DNA of 57,708 bases, from NCBI RefSeq assembly GCF_900116685.1, contig NZ_FPBL01000011.1:1-57708 (forward strand). Direction: 5' to 3'. The position numbers and the translations under genes are program-made. This document shows positions 9,345 through 18,166 of the stretch, in pieces (within the stretch, counting starts at the first letter, position 1; every line of letters starts with the position of its first letter). The notes beneath the pieces were generated by a model. The model was not told where the DNA came from and searched no databases. It was given only the letters and a program-made list of their open reading frames with translations. This DNA comes from Nitrosomonas eutropha (GTDB lineage: Bacteria; Pseudomonadota; Gammaproteobacteria; Burkholderiales; Nitrosomonadaceae).

Positions 9345-10841
9345 TCAAGATGTGCGGCAGGAAATCAGCGCCGCCACCAGTACGATCAGCATCGACGTTG
9401 CGGAAATGAATTGCATGCTGGCGGTAAATGCGTGCCGTGAGACAGTAAGCAACTCGATCCTTGCGGGTTCCAGTAATTTGTCAGCGATGGCGACCGCCGC
9501 GCTCAGGGAACCATTTGCGTACGTAAGAGCGTCTTCGGGCACGCCCGATAATGATTCAGGAGAAAACTCCATGCGGTAGATCAGGCTAGCGAGGCTGCCC
9601 AACAGGGCGATGCCCAGCGCACCACTGAGTTCGGAGCCTGTCTCGGACAATGCTGCCGCAGCCCCCGCCCGCTCCGAAGGGGCTTGGGCGATGATTAGCT
9701 CGACGCTGAAGGTGAACAGCGGTGTCAGCCCCAGCGCCAGCATCACTGTCCCGGTAATAATTACTTCCTTGTCAGACGAACCACCTACTTGCGTCAACAG
9801 GGCAAATCCCAATGCCGACAGCAGCAGGCCACAGGTGGTGATGCGGCGGGGATGCCAATAGCGTGCGATGCGCGGTGCCGTGGCGGAGCCAATCATGAAG
9901 GCGCCCCCCCAGGGCGCAAGCCAGCAGGCGGCCTTGAATGGCGAAAGATCGAGCACTAGTTGCAGATACTGGGTCAGAAGGATTGAGAGTCCGAACAACA
10001 CAAAGAAGCCGAATGCGTAGCTGAGCATGGCCGCAGAAAAGCCAGGCCTGCTGAACAGCTGCAGATCCACCATGGGATAGGCCAGTCGCGTCTGACGATG
10101 CAGAAATACTCCAGCCAACGCCACACCAACGAGCAGCGACAAAACAGGCGACCAACTCAGCCCTTGTCCTGCCCCCTCTTTCATACCGTACACAACAGCC
10201 AATACGGCGCCTAGCGATAACAGTACGCTACACAGGTCGACACGGCCCGGGGCCGGATCGCGATATTCAGGCAGCAGCCAGGGACCCAGTGCCAACAACA
10301 GCAACATCGCAGGTACGGAGATGAGAAATATCGAGCTCCAATGAAAATGTGTAATCAGTATCCCGCCCAGCAAGGGGCCAATCACTGCTCCGGCCGAGAA
10401 GCTAGCCATCCAGATGCCGATAGCTGTCGTCCGTTCGTTCTTGTTGTGAAACATGTTGCGAATCAGCGAGAGCGTGGACGGCGCCAACGTTGCGCCGGCC
10501 ACTCCGAGCAAGGCACGAAGAAGAATCAAGGTGCCGGCACTTTTGACCAGTGCAGCGAGGATCGAGACAATGCCAAAAGCCGCTGCACCAATCAATAACA
10601 GTCGCCGTCGCCCGATGCGGTCGCCGATAGTACCCATGGTGATCAGGAAGCCGGCAACCATGAAGCCATAGATATCCACCATCCATAACATCTGTGCGTT
10701 AGTGGCATTCAGCGCTACATTGATGGTCGGTAGTGCCAAGGTCATGATCGTCAGATCCATGGAGTACAGCAGACATGGCAGGGCGATTACTGCTAAGCCG
10801 ATCCATTCGCGCCGCGTGGCCTTGGCCGCTATGCTGGACAC
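9345..10841 (-). CDS. MFS exporter, DHA2 (14-TM, EmrB/QacA) family
   Basis: A 498-residue, very hydrophobic protein with the MFS motif A region GTIGDRIGRRRLLLIGAA after the second helix and the DHA2 pattern of about 14 helices. The start is a GTG at 10841 with only a weak ribosome site. It is the last gene of the cluster and follows the asparagine-synthetase-like gene after 169 bp, which may hold a small overlapping frame. In metallophore loci such as staphylopine (cntE), an MFS pump exports the product; I infer the same role here. A drug exporter is the alternative. Confidence 0.85.
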   Translation of the reverse strand: MSSIAAKATRREWIGLAVIALPCLLYSMDLTIMTLALPTINVALNATNAQMLWMVDIYGFMVAGFLITMGTIGDRIGRRRLLLIGAAAFGIVSILAALVKSAGTLILLRALLGVAGATLAPSTLSLIRNMFHNKNERTTAIGIWMASFSAGAVIGPLLGGILITHFHWSSIFLISVPAMLLLLALGPWLLPEYRDPAPGRVDLCSVLLSLGAVLAVVYGMKEGAGQGLSWSPVLSLLVGVALAGVFLHRQTRLAYPMVDLQLFSRPGFSAAMLSYAFGFFVLFGLSILLTQYLQLVLDLSPFKAACWLAPWGGAFMIGSATAPRIARYWHPRRITTCGLLLSALGFALLTQVGGSSDKEVIITGTVMLALGLTPLFTFSVELIIAQAPSERAGAAAALSETGSELSGALGIALLGSLASLIYRMEFSPESLSGVPEDALTYANGSLSAAVAIADKLLEPARIELLTVSRHAFTASMQFISATSMLIVLVAALISCRTS

Positions 10842-11014
10842 GGAATAGCCAGCCTAGGCAGCCGTCTCTGGTAAAGTTGGATCGCCAGAGGTTCAGCCTC
10901 GACCTGCCGTCGGTGTCGTAATCCGCATAGGGATAACGTAGACATCACTGACATCAGATCGAGCTGGTCTTTCTGGGTGCCTCCATTTATGCTGAATTGA
11001 GCGGTATTTATCAC
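10829..11014 (-). CDS. Hypothetical 61-residue ORF bridging two cluster genes
   Basis: A GTG at 11014 overlaps the TGA stop of the asparagine-synthetase-like gene (GTGA arrangement), and the frame ends at 10829, 13 nt inside the MFS gene. The peptide begins MINTAQFSINGGTQKDQLDL (GTG read as Met) and resembles nothing I recognise. Overlap at both ends is typical of translationally coupled operon genes and would help bring ribosomes to the poorly marked MFS start. It could also be chance. Confidence 0.25.
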   Translation of the reverse strand: MINTAQFSINGGTQKDQLDLMSVMSTLSLCGLRHRRQVEAEPLAIQLYQRRLPRLAIPCPA

Positions 11015-12831
11015 TGGTATGCCGTCGGATCTTTGGGACTTAGGTAAGACGAGTGGCGGCGTGCTATGACATCCATACCGTGCAAGCGGTAGAAGATGTC
11101 ATAGCCACGGCTCCCTCGCTCGCGCCAAGCCCGTCGGAGATAGGCCATGTCAAACAGACCAAGCTTATCAAGGCCGCTATCCGGCTCCAGCGAACTCTCC
11201 ATCCGCGCCTCAAACTCGGGCGACGCATATACCATCTGCGGCACTGGAAAGCCGATCTTCTTTCGGCTCGAGATTGCGCTAGGGAGCCAGGGTGACATCG
11301 CCTGCTTGAAGATCCATTTTTCCGAATCCTCATAGTGCTTGAGCCTCGGTAGAAAGGAAAACGCACTTTGAATGACCTGCTGGTCAGCTAGTGGGATTCT
11401 GACTTCAATGCTGTGCGCCATGCTGGCCATGTCTATCTGACGATATTCAGAGACTACGCACTCGCCGTGATAATCGAGCAGGCAAGTGAGCTGTTGGCTG
11501 TCCTGCGTATCATGTGCGTACAGATCGAGATAGGGCTGCACGGCGGAAATGAAGGCGGCGCGGGCATCGACCTCAAGCATCAGTTGCCCGAGGTCGATAT
11601 CCCCCACCGCATTGAAATAATCGAAATAGGCACCCGCTACCAGCCTCGAGGGGGTGGTTTTCAGCCTGTGTCCATGACTGTAACCATCGAATACCTCGTC
11701 CGGCCCGCTGCCACAAAACGCCACGCGATGACCGTCGGCGGCGATTTGCTCGAGCAGCAGGAACAGACAGACCGCCTCGGGTGCACCATTCGGTTCGCAG
11801 CACAGCGACCACCAACGGTCCATGGCCTCGCAATAGATCTGGCTCGTCACCTCAATTTCCCGGTGCTCCGTGCCGAAGGCTTCGGCCACCAGCCGAGAGT
11901 AGCTGAACTCGTTATGCATGATGGCACCTGCCCTCAACCCAGATTCGGGAAAACCGATAGCATAGGTGTGCAGTTCCAAGCCCTGGCTCCTAGCTCGGGC
12001 TACCACGCTGGACGAATCAATGCCGCCGCTTAATAAATAGGCATACGGAACCTCCAGGTCGAAACAGCGTGTGCAGCCTGCAGCCACTGCGTCCCGAATA
12101 CGTTCGGTGATTGCGGTGACATCCTGTTGCAATTCATCACCGATGACGATCTTGTGATAGCGCCGATGACGCGGGCGTTCACCCTGTTCGACGACCAGGC
12201 AACATCCAGCCTCAAGCTTCTTGATCTCGCGGATATGAGTATGGGGGCCAAATACGAACATGATGCCTGCGGCCTGGGCCAAACCTTCGCGGTCCCAGCT
12301 GAAGTTGAGATGAGGGATACGCAAAATGGTCTCAATATCCGAGGCAAAATACAGTTCGTCCCCGGCCCCAAGCGTGTAGTACAGTGGCTTTTGTCCCGTT
12401 GGATCCACAGCCAGCAGCGTTCGTCTGGCCGACCGATCGTGCAGACAGAAGGCAAACATGCCCTCGAGCATGCTTAGCATGTCCAGGCCATGACGTTGGT
12501 AGATGGCAAGCAGGCTCTCGGTATCCGATTTGGTACGGAAGTGATAGTCCGGACACAAGCGTCGCAGATCGAGATGATTGTAAATTTCACCGTTGAAGGT
12601 CAGGGTCAGCATGCCGTCGGCACTCTGCATTGGCATGTCTGCCTCAGAATTGTGTATATCGGTCACGCGCAGACGAGTATTGCCCAGTACGACCCGTTCA
12701 TCCGCGACCACCGTACCTCGGCTGTCCGGCCCGCGCCGTTGCATGGCATCGGTTCGCACCATGTCCTCGACTACCCTAATGCGCAAGGCCGCCGGAGTCT
12801 CGCGCCCAACGAACCCAGCGATTCCGCTCAT
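11011..12831 (-). CDS. Asparagine-synthetase-like amide ligase with Cys2 replaced by Ser
   Basis: 606 residues from the ATG at 12831. An upstream Met at 12891 is open but lies inside the previous gene. The N-terminal class II amidotransferase fold reads MSGIAGFVG, then NGEIYNH and SDTESLL, and normally starts MCGI. The Cys nucleophile that hydrolyses glutamine is therefore Ser here. The synthetase domain is intact, with the ATP-pyrophosphatase loop SGGIDSS (268-274), GSGPDEVFDGY, and SMAHSIEVRIPLAD. Enzymes with this pattern (beta-lactam and carbapenam synthetases, some lasso-peptide cyclases) adenylate a carboxylate and form an amide with an amine rather than ammonia from glutamine. The ATG follows the fusion-gene stop by one base (TGAGATG), so the two are coupled. 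I infer an amide-forming step in metallophore assembly. Confidence 0.8.
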   Translation of the reverse strand: MSGIAGFVGRETPAALRIRVVEDMVRTDAMQRRGPDSRGTVVADERVVLGNTRLRVTDIHNSEADMPMQSADGMLTLTFNGEIYNHLDLRRLCPDYHFRTKSDTESLLAIYQRHGLDMLSMLEGMFAFCLHDRSARRTLLAVDPTGQKPLYYTLGAGDELYFASDIETILRIPHLNFSWDREGLAQAAGIMFVFGPHTHIREIKKLEAGCCLVVEQGERPRHRRYHKIVIGDELQQDVTAITERIRDAVAAGCTRCFDLEVPYAYLLSGGIDSSSVVARARSQGLELHTYAIGFPESGLRAGAIMHNEFSYSRLVAEAFGTEHREIEVTSQIYCEAMDRWWSLCCEPNGAPEAVCLFLLLEQIAADGHRVAFCGSGPDEVFDGYSHGHRLKTTPSRLVAGAYFDYFNAVGDIDLGQLMLEVDARAAFISAVQPYLDLYAHDTQDSQQLTCLLDYHGECVVSEYRQIDMASMAHSIEVRIPLADQQVIQSAFSFLPRLKHYEDSEKWIFKQAMSPWLPSAISSRKKIGFPVPQMVYASPEFEARMESSLEPDSGLDKLGLFDMAYLRRAWRERGSRGYDIFYRLHGMDVIARRHSSYLSPKDPTAYQ

Positions 12832-12832
12832 C

Positions 12833-14776
12833 TCAAGCCCCCAGTGTCGCAGAGGTTGCAACGGTGGCGTGCTCTGCCTCGGGTGCCTCATAATCCTCGA
12901 ACAGCGCGGGACGCATCTGCTCGATCCAACTCAGATACAGTTCCACCCGATCGCAGATGATGATTACAGCGCTCTTGCGCTCTGTCTGCTTGGCATCAAT
13001 GGCTCGCAGGTAGCGCAGTGCAGCTAGATAGGTGGCGCCACTGGAAGGGCCTGCCATCACTCCATAGTCACGGATTAGGGCGAGCATGCCATCAAGTGCC
13101 TCGCTCGCCGTGATGCCAACTAACTGGTCATACTTTTGTTCCTCAAAGGGGCCGACGTAGAACATCTCATCCATGTGACGGATGCCGGGGATGGCGCTGT
13201 CCTTGGTCGAAACGATACCGGACACTTTCAATTTCTCGTTCGCTTCCCGAAGGCGCCGGCCGATACCGATACTGGAACCCGCAGTGCCGACTGGTGCAAA
13301 AAAGTAGTCGACCGGCCCGAGATCCTCCAGGATCTCCCGCGCCGTGGTGGCGTAGTGGGTGCAGTCATTGTTGGGATTGCGGTATTGATCGGTATAGAGA
13401 TAACGATCGCGCTGTTCGTATGCGCGCGCATCGACGTACAGCAAGGCTGCCATGGCATCGGTGGGGTCGACGTCTCCCGCCATCGGTGAAACCTTGGCGC
13501 CCTGTACCACCAGCATGCGGCGCATCTCCTGAATACGGATACGGTTGGTAATGGTCTCAAGGGCGCTGCCATAGATAGATGCCACTGCCTGAAGTGCACG
13601 CGCTGCATTGCCGCTCGATAGCTCCAACAGCTGCTTGTTACTGGACTGCAGAGTGCCCAAGTGTGGGCGTAGCATTGCCCATGCCGTCCGATCCTTGATC
13701 GAGCCGAACGGGTTGAGGTGCTCGAGCTTGGCGTACAAGTCGATATTCGTCAGGCTAGTCTTGGCTGGATTCAATTTCAAGATCGGCGTATTACCGATCA
13801 GATCGGTGATCGAATCGACCACCAGTCGTTTCCTGCTAGTAGCCATCTTGGCTGGCTCGTCATCGGCACGACGGATGGTCTCTGTCGATTCGGTAGCTTC
13901 CGATTGACTCAGCAGGCTGAATATCAGCGAGATCAGGGAGAGGCCTGGTCGTTTCTCTGTCTGATGTCGGAACCTGAAACCATGCTCGCAGACACGATTG
14001 GGATCAATCATGTCATTGATAATAAAACCCAGGCTATTACGGGGCGCGCTGCGGAAGATGAAGTGCTGGATATTGGTGAACTTCCGCAGATGGCGTAACA
14101 AAGGTTGCTTGTCGGCGATCCAGTTCGACACGAACACCAAGTCGCAATCGCTGAAATCGTACTTACTGCCATCGACACAAATCACACGGACCAAATGGTC
14201 CAACCCCACCTTGGCAATCAACTCCGTGGCGAAGGCGGTGGATCTGGTATGAGGATCCAACACCACCACCTGATAGCCGAGTCGCTGCGCCAACAGCATG
14301 GCCGGGAGCGGCAGCGCACCACCGCCTATGTAGCCGATGCGACAGCATTGAGTAGCAGCGGGCGGATAAGTAGATTCAGTACAGGAGCGTAGCTGGCCTT
14401 CTCGTTCGAGCCAGGTCAGCTCGTCCTCCATCAGGCCCTGATAGATTTGTCCATGGTAGGCGCGATAGATCTTGCCGAAGGTCAGGTTAGATTCCCCTAA
14501 TAAATTTTCTGCAATCCGGCATTCTTCGAGAACACCAGCGTCGCAGGAGATAGGAAAGACGTCGCGGGCTAGCGCAAGAACGTCCGCGTCAGCGGCGATC
14601 ACGCTCGCGTCGCTAACCGATACGTCGGAGCTAGCGATGGAGTACAACTTGTAGCGGGCTTGATGAAACTGCTCATTCTCCGGGCCACAAGCACCGAATG
14701 CGAGTATGCGTTCTCCAGCTTCCAGGATATGCCGTTTTAGATCGACGGTGCTGTCAGATAGATGAATGTTTTTCAT
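12833..14776 (-). CDS. Fusion: nicotianamine-synthase-like domain + SbnA/cysteine-synthase-like domain
   Basis: 647 residues. Residues about 1-290 resemble nicotianamine synthase / CntL, a SAM-binding fold that transfers the aminobutanoate moiety. The SAM loop reads IGYIGGGALPLPAMLLAQ (GGGALPLP at 151-158), with VVVLDPHTRS and CDLVFVSNW following. After a charged linker (about 295-325) comes a PLP fold-type II domain: DLIGNTPILKL, then FGSIKDRTAW with Lys361 as the PLP lysine, ELSSGNAARAL, and PVGTAGSSIGIG. SIKDRTA is typical of SbnA, which joins O-phosphoserine and glutamate in staphyloferrin B synthesis and so supplies the diaminopropionate precursor. One polypeptide could thus make a diamino-acid scaffold and attach an aminobutanoate arm. 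That combination is inferred. No opine dehydrogenase (CntM) or SbnB partner lies in the window. Confidence 0.75.
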   Translation of the reverse strand: MKNIHLSDSTVDLKRHILEAGERILAFGACGPENEQFHQARYKLYSIASSDVSVSDASVIAADADVLALARDVFPISCDAGVLEECRIAENLLGESNLTFGKIYRAYHGQIYQGLMEDELTWLEREGQLRSCTESTYPPAATQCCRIGYIGGGALPLPAMLLAQRLGYQVVVLDPHTRSTAFATELIAKVGLDHLVRVICVDGSKYDFSDCDLVFVSNWIADKQPLLRHLRKFTNIQHFIFRSAPRNSLGFIINDMIDPNRVCEHGFRFRHQTEKRPGLSLISLIFSLLSQSEATESTETIRRADDEPAKMATSRKRLVVDSITDLIGNTPILKLNPAKTSLTNIDLYAKLEHLNPFGSIKDRTAWAMLRPHLGTLQSSNKQLLELSSGNAARALQAVASIYGSALETITNRIRIQEMRRMLVVQGAKVSPMAGDVDPTDAMAALLYVDARAYEQRDRYLYTDQYRNPNNDCTHYATTAREILEDLGPVDYFFAPVGTAGSSIGIGRRLREANEKLKVSGIVSTKDSAIPGIRHMDEMFYVGPFEEQKYDQLVGITASEALDGMLALIRDYGVMAGPSSGATYLAALRYLRAIDAKQTERKSAVIIICDRVELYLSWIEQMRPALFEDYEAPEAEHATVATSATLGA

Positions 14777-14861
14777 AGTCCGTAACTCGCTAATCCTGTT
14801 TAAGATGATGGGAGTGAAAATTGCACAAGAAGGTGGTCACTAAAGATCTGCGCAGTCTCTT

Positions 14862-15539
14862 TCATCGTACCTTCTCACAGCGGAATGCATAGTTGTGGAC
14901 ATACTCCGCGTCGACATGGTTAATAACCTTCTGGTACCATGCGCTCGGTTTGGAGAGCGAGGTATAGCCCTTGGGCACGATGCGCTTGATGCTGGTCTTG
15001 AAGCCGACCCCGATGAAGGCATCGGCGATATCATCCAGGGTGTGCTCCTTAACCTTGATGGCGGCGAAGCGATTGATCGCCGTTCGCAGTTCGGTACCGG
15101 CGGCGGCGTTCATGTAGTCCGGGTGTGTGGCGAAATAGATACCACCAGGCTTCAGTGCCCGGTATATCTGTTGAGCATGGTCTCTCAGATCTTCTATCAG
15201 ATAGATCACCGCCGTGCTGATGGCAATATCGAACCGGCTCTCAAAATTGGCTATAGTGTCGGTGGCAATGTATTCGATCGGGCGATCACCACATCGCGAA
15301 CGGGCAACTTCGATCGAACTACGGGCCAGATCGACGCCAACGGCCTGGCGGAATTCGTGCTCGTCGTACAGCTTGCGCAGGAATCCACCCTGGTTGCAAC
15401 CAAAATCCAGCAGGATTTTGTCCGTAAGGCTGACGTCAAAGGTCTGCGAGGCAACTCGCTCCCAGAACTCGCCATGCTCGTCCTCCATCGACTGGTCACC
15501 AGCATCGGGTTCAGTCCACCACTGTTCAATCATTTTCAT
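14862..15539 (-). CDS. SAM-dependent class I methyltransferase
   Basis: 225 residues with a Rossmann SAM motif LLDFGCNQGGFL (starting near 43), an acidic post-I residue in VGVDLARSS, a motif II-like region FDIAISTAVIYLIEDL and a post-motif LKPGGIYFAT. The start has a strong site, AAAGGAG, about 10 nt before ATG. It lies between the receptor gene and the fusion gene on the same strand (85 bp before the fusion). It probably methylates an intermediate or the finished metallophore. N-, O- or C-methylation cannot be told from sequence. Confidence 0.75.
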   Translation of the reverse strand: MKMIEQWWTEPDAGDQSMEDEHGEFWERVASQTFDVSLTDKILLDFGCNQGGFLRKLYDEHEFRQAVGVDLARSSIEVARSRCGDRPIEYIATDTIANFESRFDIAISTAVIYLIEDLRDHAQQIYRALKPGGIYFATHPDYMNAAAGTELRTAINRFAAIKVKEHTLDDIADAFIGVGFKTSIKRIVPKGYTSLSKPSAWYQKVINHVDAEYVHNYAFRCEKVR

Positions 15540-15710
15540 GAGTTATGTCTCCTTTGGTAGTTTTTGTATACTTACCTGCTGTACTAAAATCCGAATCAAG
15601 GGACTGACTTTGCTTGAATCCACCATGCTATTCGCACCCCGAGATGAATGTGGAAGCAGAGTGGTGCCGGTTTCATTCAGATCGTAATCGAGTAAACACC
15701 AGCACCCGAT

Positions 15711-18011
15711 TCATAAGCGGTAAGACAGCGTTAGTAAAAATGTGCGCGGCGGATTGGGGATTAGGGCGTAGTTGTAGACGCCGCTCGCGCCGCCGTAGTA
15801 GTACTTGGTGTCGAACAGATTGTTGACGTTAAACTGGGTGCGCCAGTTACCAGTGTCGTAGTAGGCGGTGGTATCCATACGTACGTAGGCACCCAGTTTG
15901 TGGGAATTCGGTAGAGTTGCCTGACGCGATGAGGCAGCATAGATGCCACCGCCCACACCGAGGCCTTGCAGAACACCACCGGGTTCGTAGGTCGTCCACA
16001 GATTGCCGCTGTGCCGAGGCACATCGGGCAGCTTATCGCCGACTGGGAAGAAGCCATCCGCTTTCACTTCGGCGTGGGTATAGGCATAGCTGGCAATTAC
16101 CTTCCAGCGCCGTGTCAACTCACCACTGACATCAAGTTCGAAGCCGTGGCTGGATTGACGTCCTGCAAGGATGTTTCGTAGGGGGTCATTCGGATCGCTG
16201 GTCAGAATGTGACGGCGGGTTAGCTTGTAGGCTGCTAGCGTAGCGTTCAGTCGCCGGTCAAAAAAGTTAAATTTGGCACCAATTTCTTTCTGGGTACCAA
16301 CTTCGGCGTCAAACACGCTGGCATCGATGCTGCGTGTAATATTTGGCGAGTGCGATCGACCCACACGGGTGAACAACGCAGCTGTCGGATTTAACTCCCA
16401 CACCGCACCGACCTGCCAAGATAGCGTCATCTGGTTCGCGCTATTCGTATAACCGCTGCTCTTGGCTTCGTTATGGAAACGATCCAGTCGAAGACCGGCT
16501 AACAGCTTCACTGCAGATGTCAGTGTCAATAGGTCCTGTGCATAAATTCCAATATCGTCTCCCCGACCCTCGTTATAACCTTCACCCAGAATGATGGGTT
16601 CGTGATGAACAGGGCGCATGCCAGGATCAAACAGGTCGAGGACAAAACCCGTTTGGTCGGTATTGTTAAACCGGTTTACGACCTTTCTGTATTCCGTGCC
16701 GAACAGCAAATTGTGTTCAAAGTTCCAAGTATAGACCTGTCCGCGCAACTCAGCTTGCACAGCGTGTCCTCGGGACCACTCATGGCCATTCATGTAATGG
16801 GTGAAGTGTAGCTTATTGTCGCCAGTGTACAGGTAGTTGTCAGGAAAGGACTGGGTCGAATCCTGAGTGGCTCTATGGTACTGTGTGGCAATCCGAAGAC
16901 CCCAGGTCTGGCTCAGCTGATGATGGAGGATAGCAGTACCTACGTAAGTCTCGTTGAGTCCGCTATCGCCTGGAAGGTCAGGGTAGTCTCCTTTACGCAG
17001 CCCGAAGTAACGGGTACGGGAGAGGTGACGGAAATTCGGCAGATTAGGCAGGCCGAAGTCGAATAGATCCTGGTCGAAGCGATTGTATTCCGCTAATAAC
17101 GTGACGCTGGTTCTTTCCCCTTGCCAGGATATTGCCGGGGCTAGGGAATATGATTCGAATCCACCACCATCACGAAAGGTACCGTTGTTCTCGTACGCAC
17201 CGTTCAATCTCACGGAAAAACCCTTACCCAGGACGCGGTTGATGTCAAAGGTCGGTCGCCATTGCTGGTAATTCCCCCACAGCAGATTGATTGCACCATA
17301 ATTATAGTAGAGTGGTCGTTTTGAAACCGTGTTAACTTGGCCACCTAGCGAACCAACGCCGCCATAGAGCGTACCGGACGGCCCTTTCATCACTTCGATC
17401 CGTTCGATGTTCTGCACATCGCGGGTAACCAGGTTGCCGTTGTATTGGAATCCATCGCGACTGCTGCTGTGGGTCGTGAAGCCGCGTATATTGAAGAACA
17501 TTCCGTGATTCCCACCGTAGCTGGCTTCGGTCTGCACACCGCTGACGTTTTCTAGCAGTTGGCCGGGCTGGGTCACTGCGCGGTCGCGCAACACTTCATG
17601 CGGTACCACTTGGATTGAGGCGGGGATGTCGCTCAGAGGCAGATCCGTCCTGGTGAGGCTGTTAGCGCGGTTAGTAGTGTAGCCACTCGATTCGGGATAA
17701 GCAGGGGCGCCAGTAACTGTCATCGCCGGCAACTGCGTGACATACCCAGTGGGTACTGCCACTTCTACATCACGAGCTACCTGCCCAGCATCCTTTCCCT
17801 CGGGACCATCTGCAGTCTCCTGTCCTTGCATTATGGAATCGGATCTCATCTTTATGCCCTGCGCCAGATGCGCCCGCCCTTGTTCTAAAGCAGACGTTTC
17901 CCTCACATCCTGCTCCTCTTTCACTACGCGGTTTTCTTCAGCTCCAAACAATGGATTGCTTAGAGTCGTTCCTAAGAGCACCCACAGTAGGGTGGTAGAG
18001 GATTCTTCCAT
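15711..18011 (-). CDS. TonB-dependent siderophore-type outer-membrane receptor
   Basis: 766 residues. The plug domain (about 105-225) contains DIPASIQVVPHEVLRDRAV, RGFTTHSSSRDG, ERIEVMKGPSGTLYGG and GGQVNTVSKRP, the signature of siderophore receptors. A beta-barrel follows, ending LLTLSYRL rather than in the usual Phe. There is no N-terminal signalling (STN) domain, and no FecI/FecR pair nearby, so surface signalling is unlikely. The signal peptide (MEESSTTLLWVLLGTTLSNP, then LFGA) is odd in lacking a basic start. The ribosome site AGGAG is 9 nt upstream. Being first in the cluster, it should import the metal complex made by the downstream enzymes. Confidence 0.88.
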   Translation of the reverse strand: MEESSTTLLWVLLGTTLSNPLFGAEENRVVKEEQDVRETSALEQGRAHLAQGIKMRSDSIMQGQETADGPEGKDAGQVARDVEVAVPTGYVTQLPAMTVTGAPAYPESSGYTTNRANSLTRTDLPLSDIPASIQVVPHEVLRDRAVTQPGQLLENVSGVQTEASYGGNHGMFFNIRGFTTHSSSRDGFQYNGNLVTRDVQNIERIEVMKGPSGTLYGGVGSLGGQVNTVSKRPLYYNYGAINLLWGNYQQWRPTFDINRVLGKGFSVRLNGAYENNGTFRDGGGFESYSLAPAISWQGERTSVTLLAEYNRFDQDLFDFGLPNLPNFRHLSRTRYFGLRKGDYPDLPGDSGLNETYVGTAILHHQLSQTWGLRIATQYHRATQDSTQSFPDNYLYTGDNKLHFTHYMNGHEWSRGHAVQAELRGQVYTWNFEHNLLFGTEYRKVVNRFNNTDQTGFVLDLFDPGMRPVHHEPIILGEGYNEGRGDDIGIYAQDLLTLTSAVKLLAGLRLDRFHNEAKSSGYTNSANQMTLSWQVGAVWELNPTAALFTRVGRSHSPNITRSIDASVFDAEVGTQKEIGAKFNFFDRRLNATLAAYKLTRRHILTSDPNDPLRNILAGRQSSHGFELDVSGELTRRWKVIASYAYTHAEVKADGFFPVGDKLPDVPRHSGNLWTTYEPGGVLQGLGVGGGIYAASSRQATLPNSHKLGAYVRMDTTAYYDTGNWRTQFNVNNLFDTKYYYGGASGVYNYALIPNPPRTFLLTLSYRL

Positions 18012-18035
18012 TCTTTTTTCTCCTGATCATCCTGA

Positions 18036-18149
18036 TCATTTTGATTCCGGCTGGGTACTCACCTCGATCGAGTCGGCCTGGATTTTAAGACCCGCTTTCG
18101 TCGTGGTGTTGGCGATAAAATTGAGCACAATGTCGTGACTGACATTCAT
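18036..18149 (-). pseudogene. Possible ISAzo13-type transposase C-terminal fragment
   Basis: A 37-codon frame just upstream of the receptor gene reads MNVSHDIVLNFIANTTTKAG and continues LKIQADSIEVSTQPESK. The stretch LNFIANTTTKAGLKIQA resembles, from memory, the last part of ISAzo13/Rhodopirellula-type transposases (IVNLIGATTTTTGLKVQAEL-like). If so, an old insertion truncated here supplied the sequence in front of the receptor. The resemblance is short, so confidence is low; a leader peptide is the alternative. Confidence 0.35.
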
Positions 18150-18166
18150 AATGGATATCGGCGATG

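Noticed and set aside
18019..18045. Possible Fur box (repeated TGATCAT) just before the receptor gene
   Set aside because: The repeats are direct copies that form the ribosome-site leader and do not fit the inverted Fur consensus.
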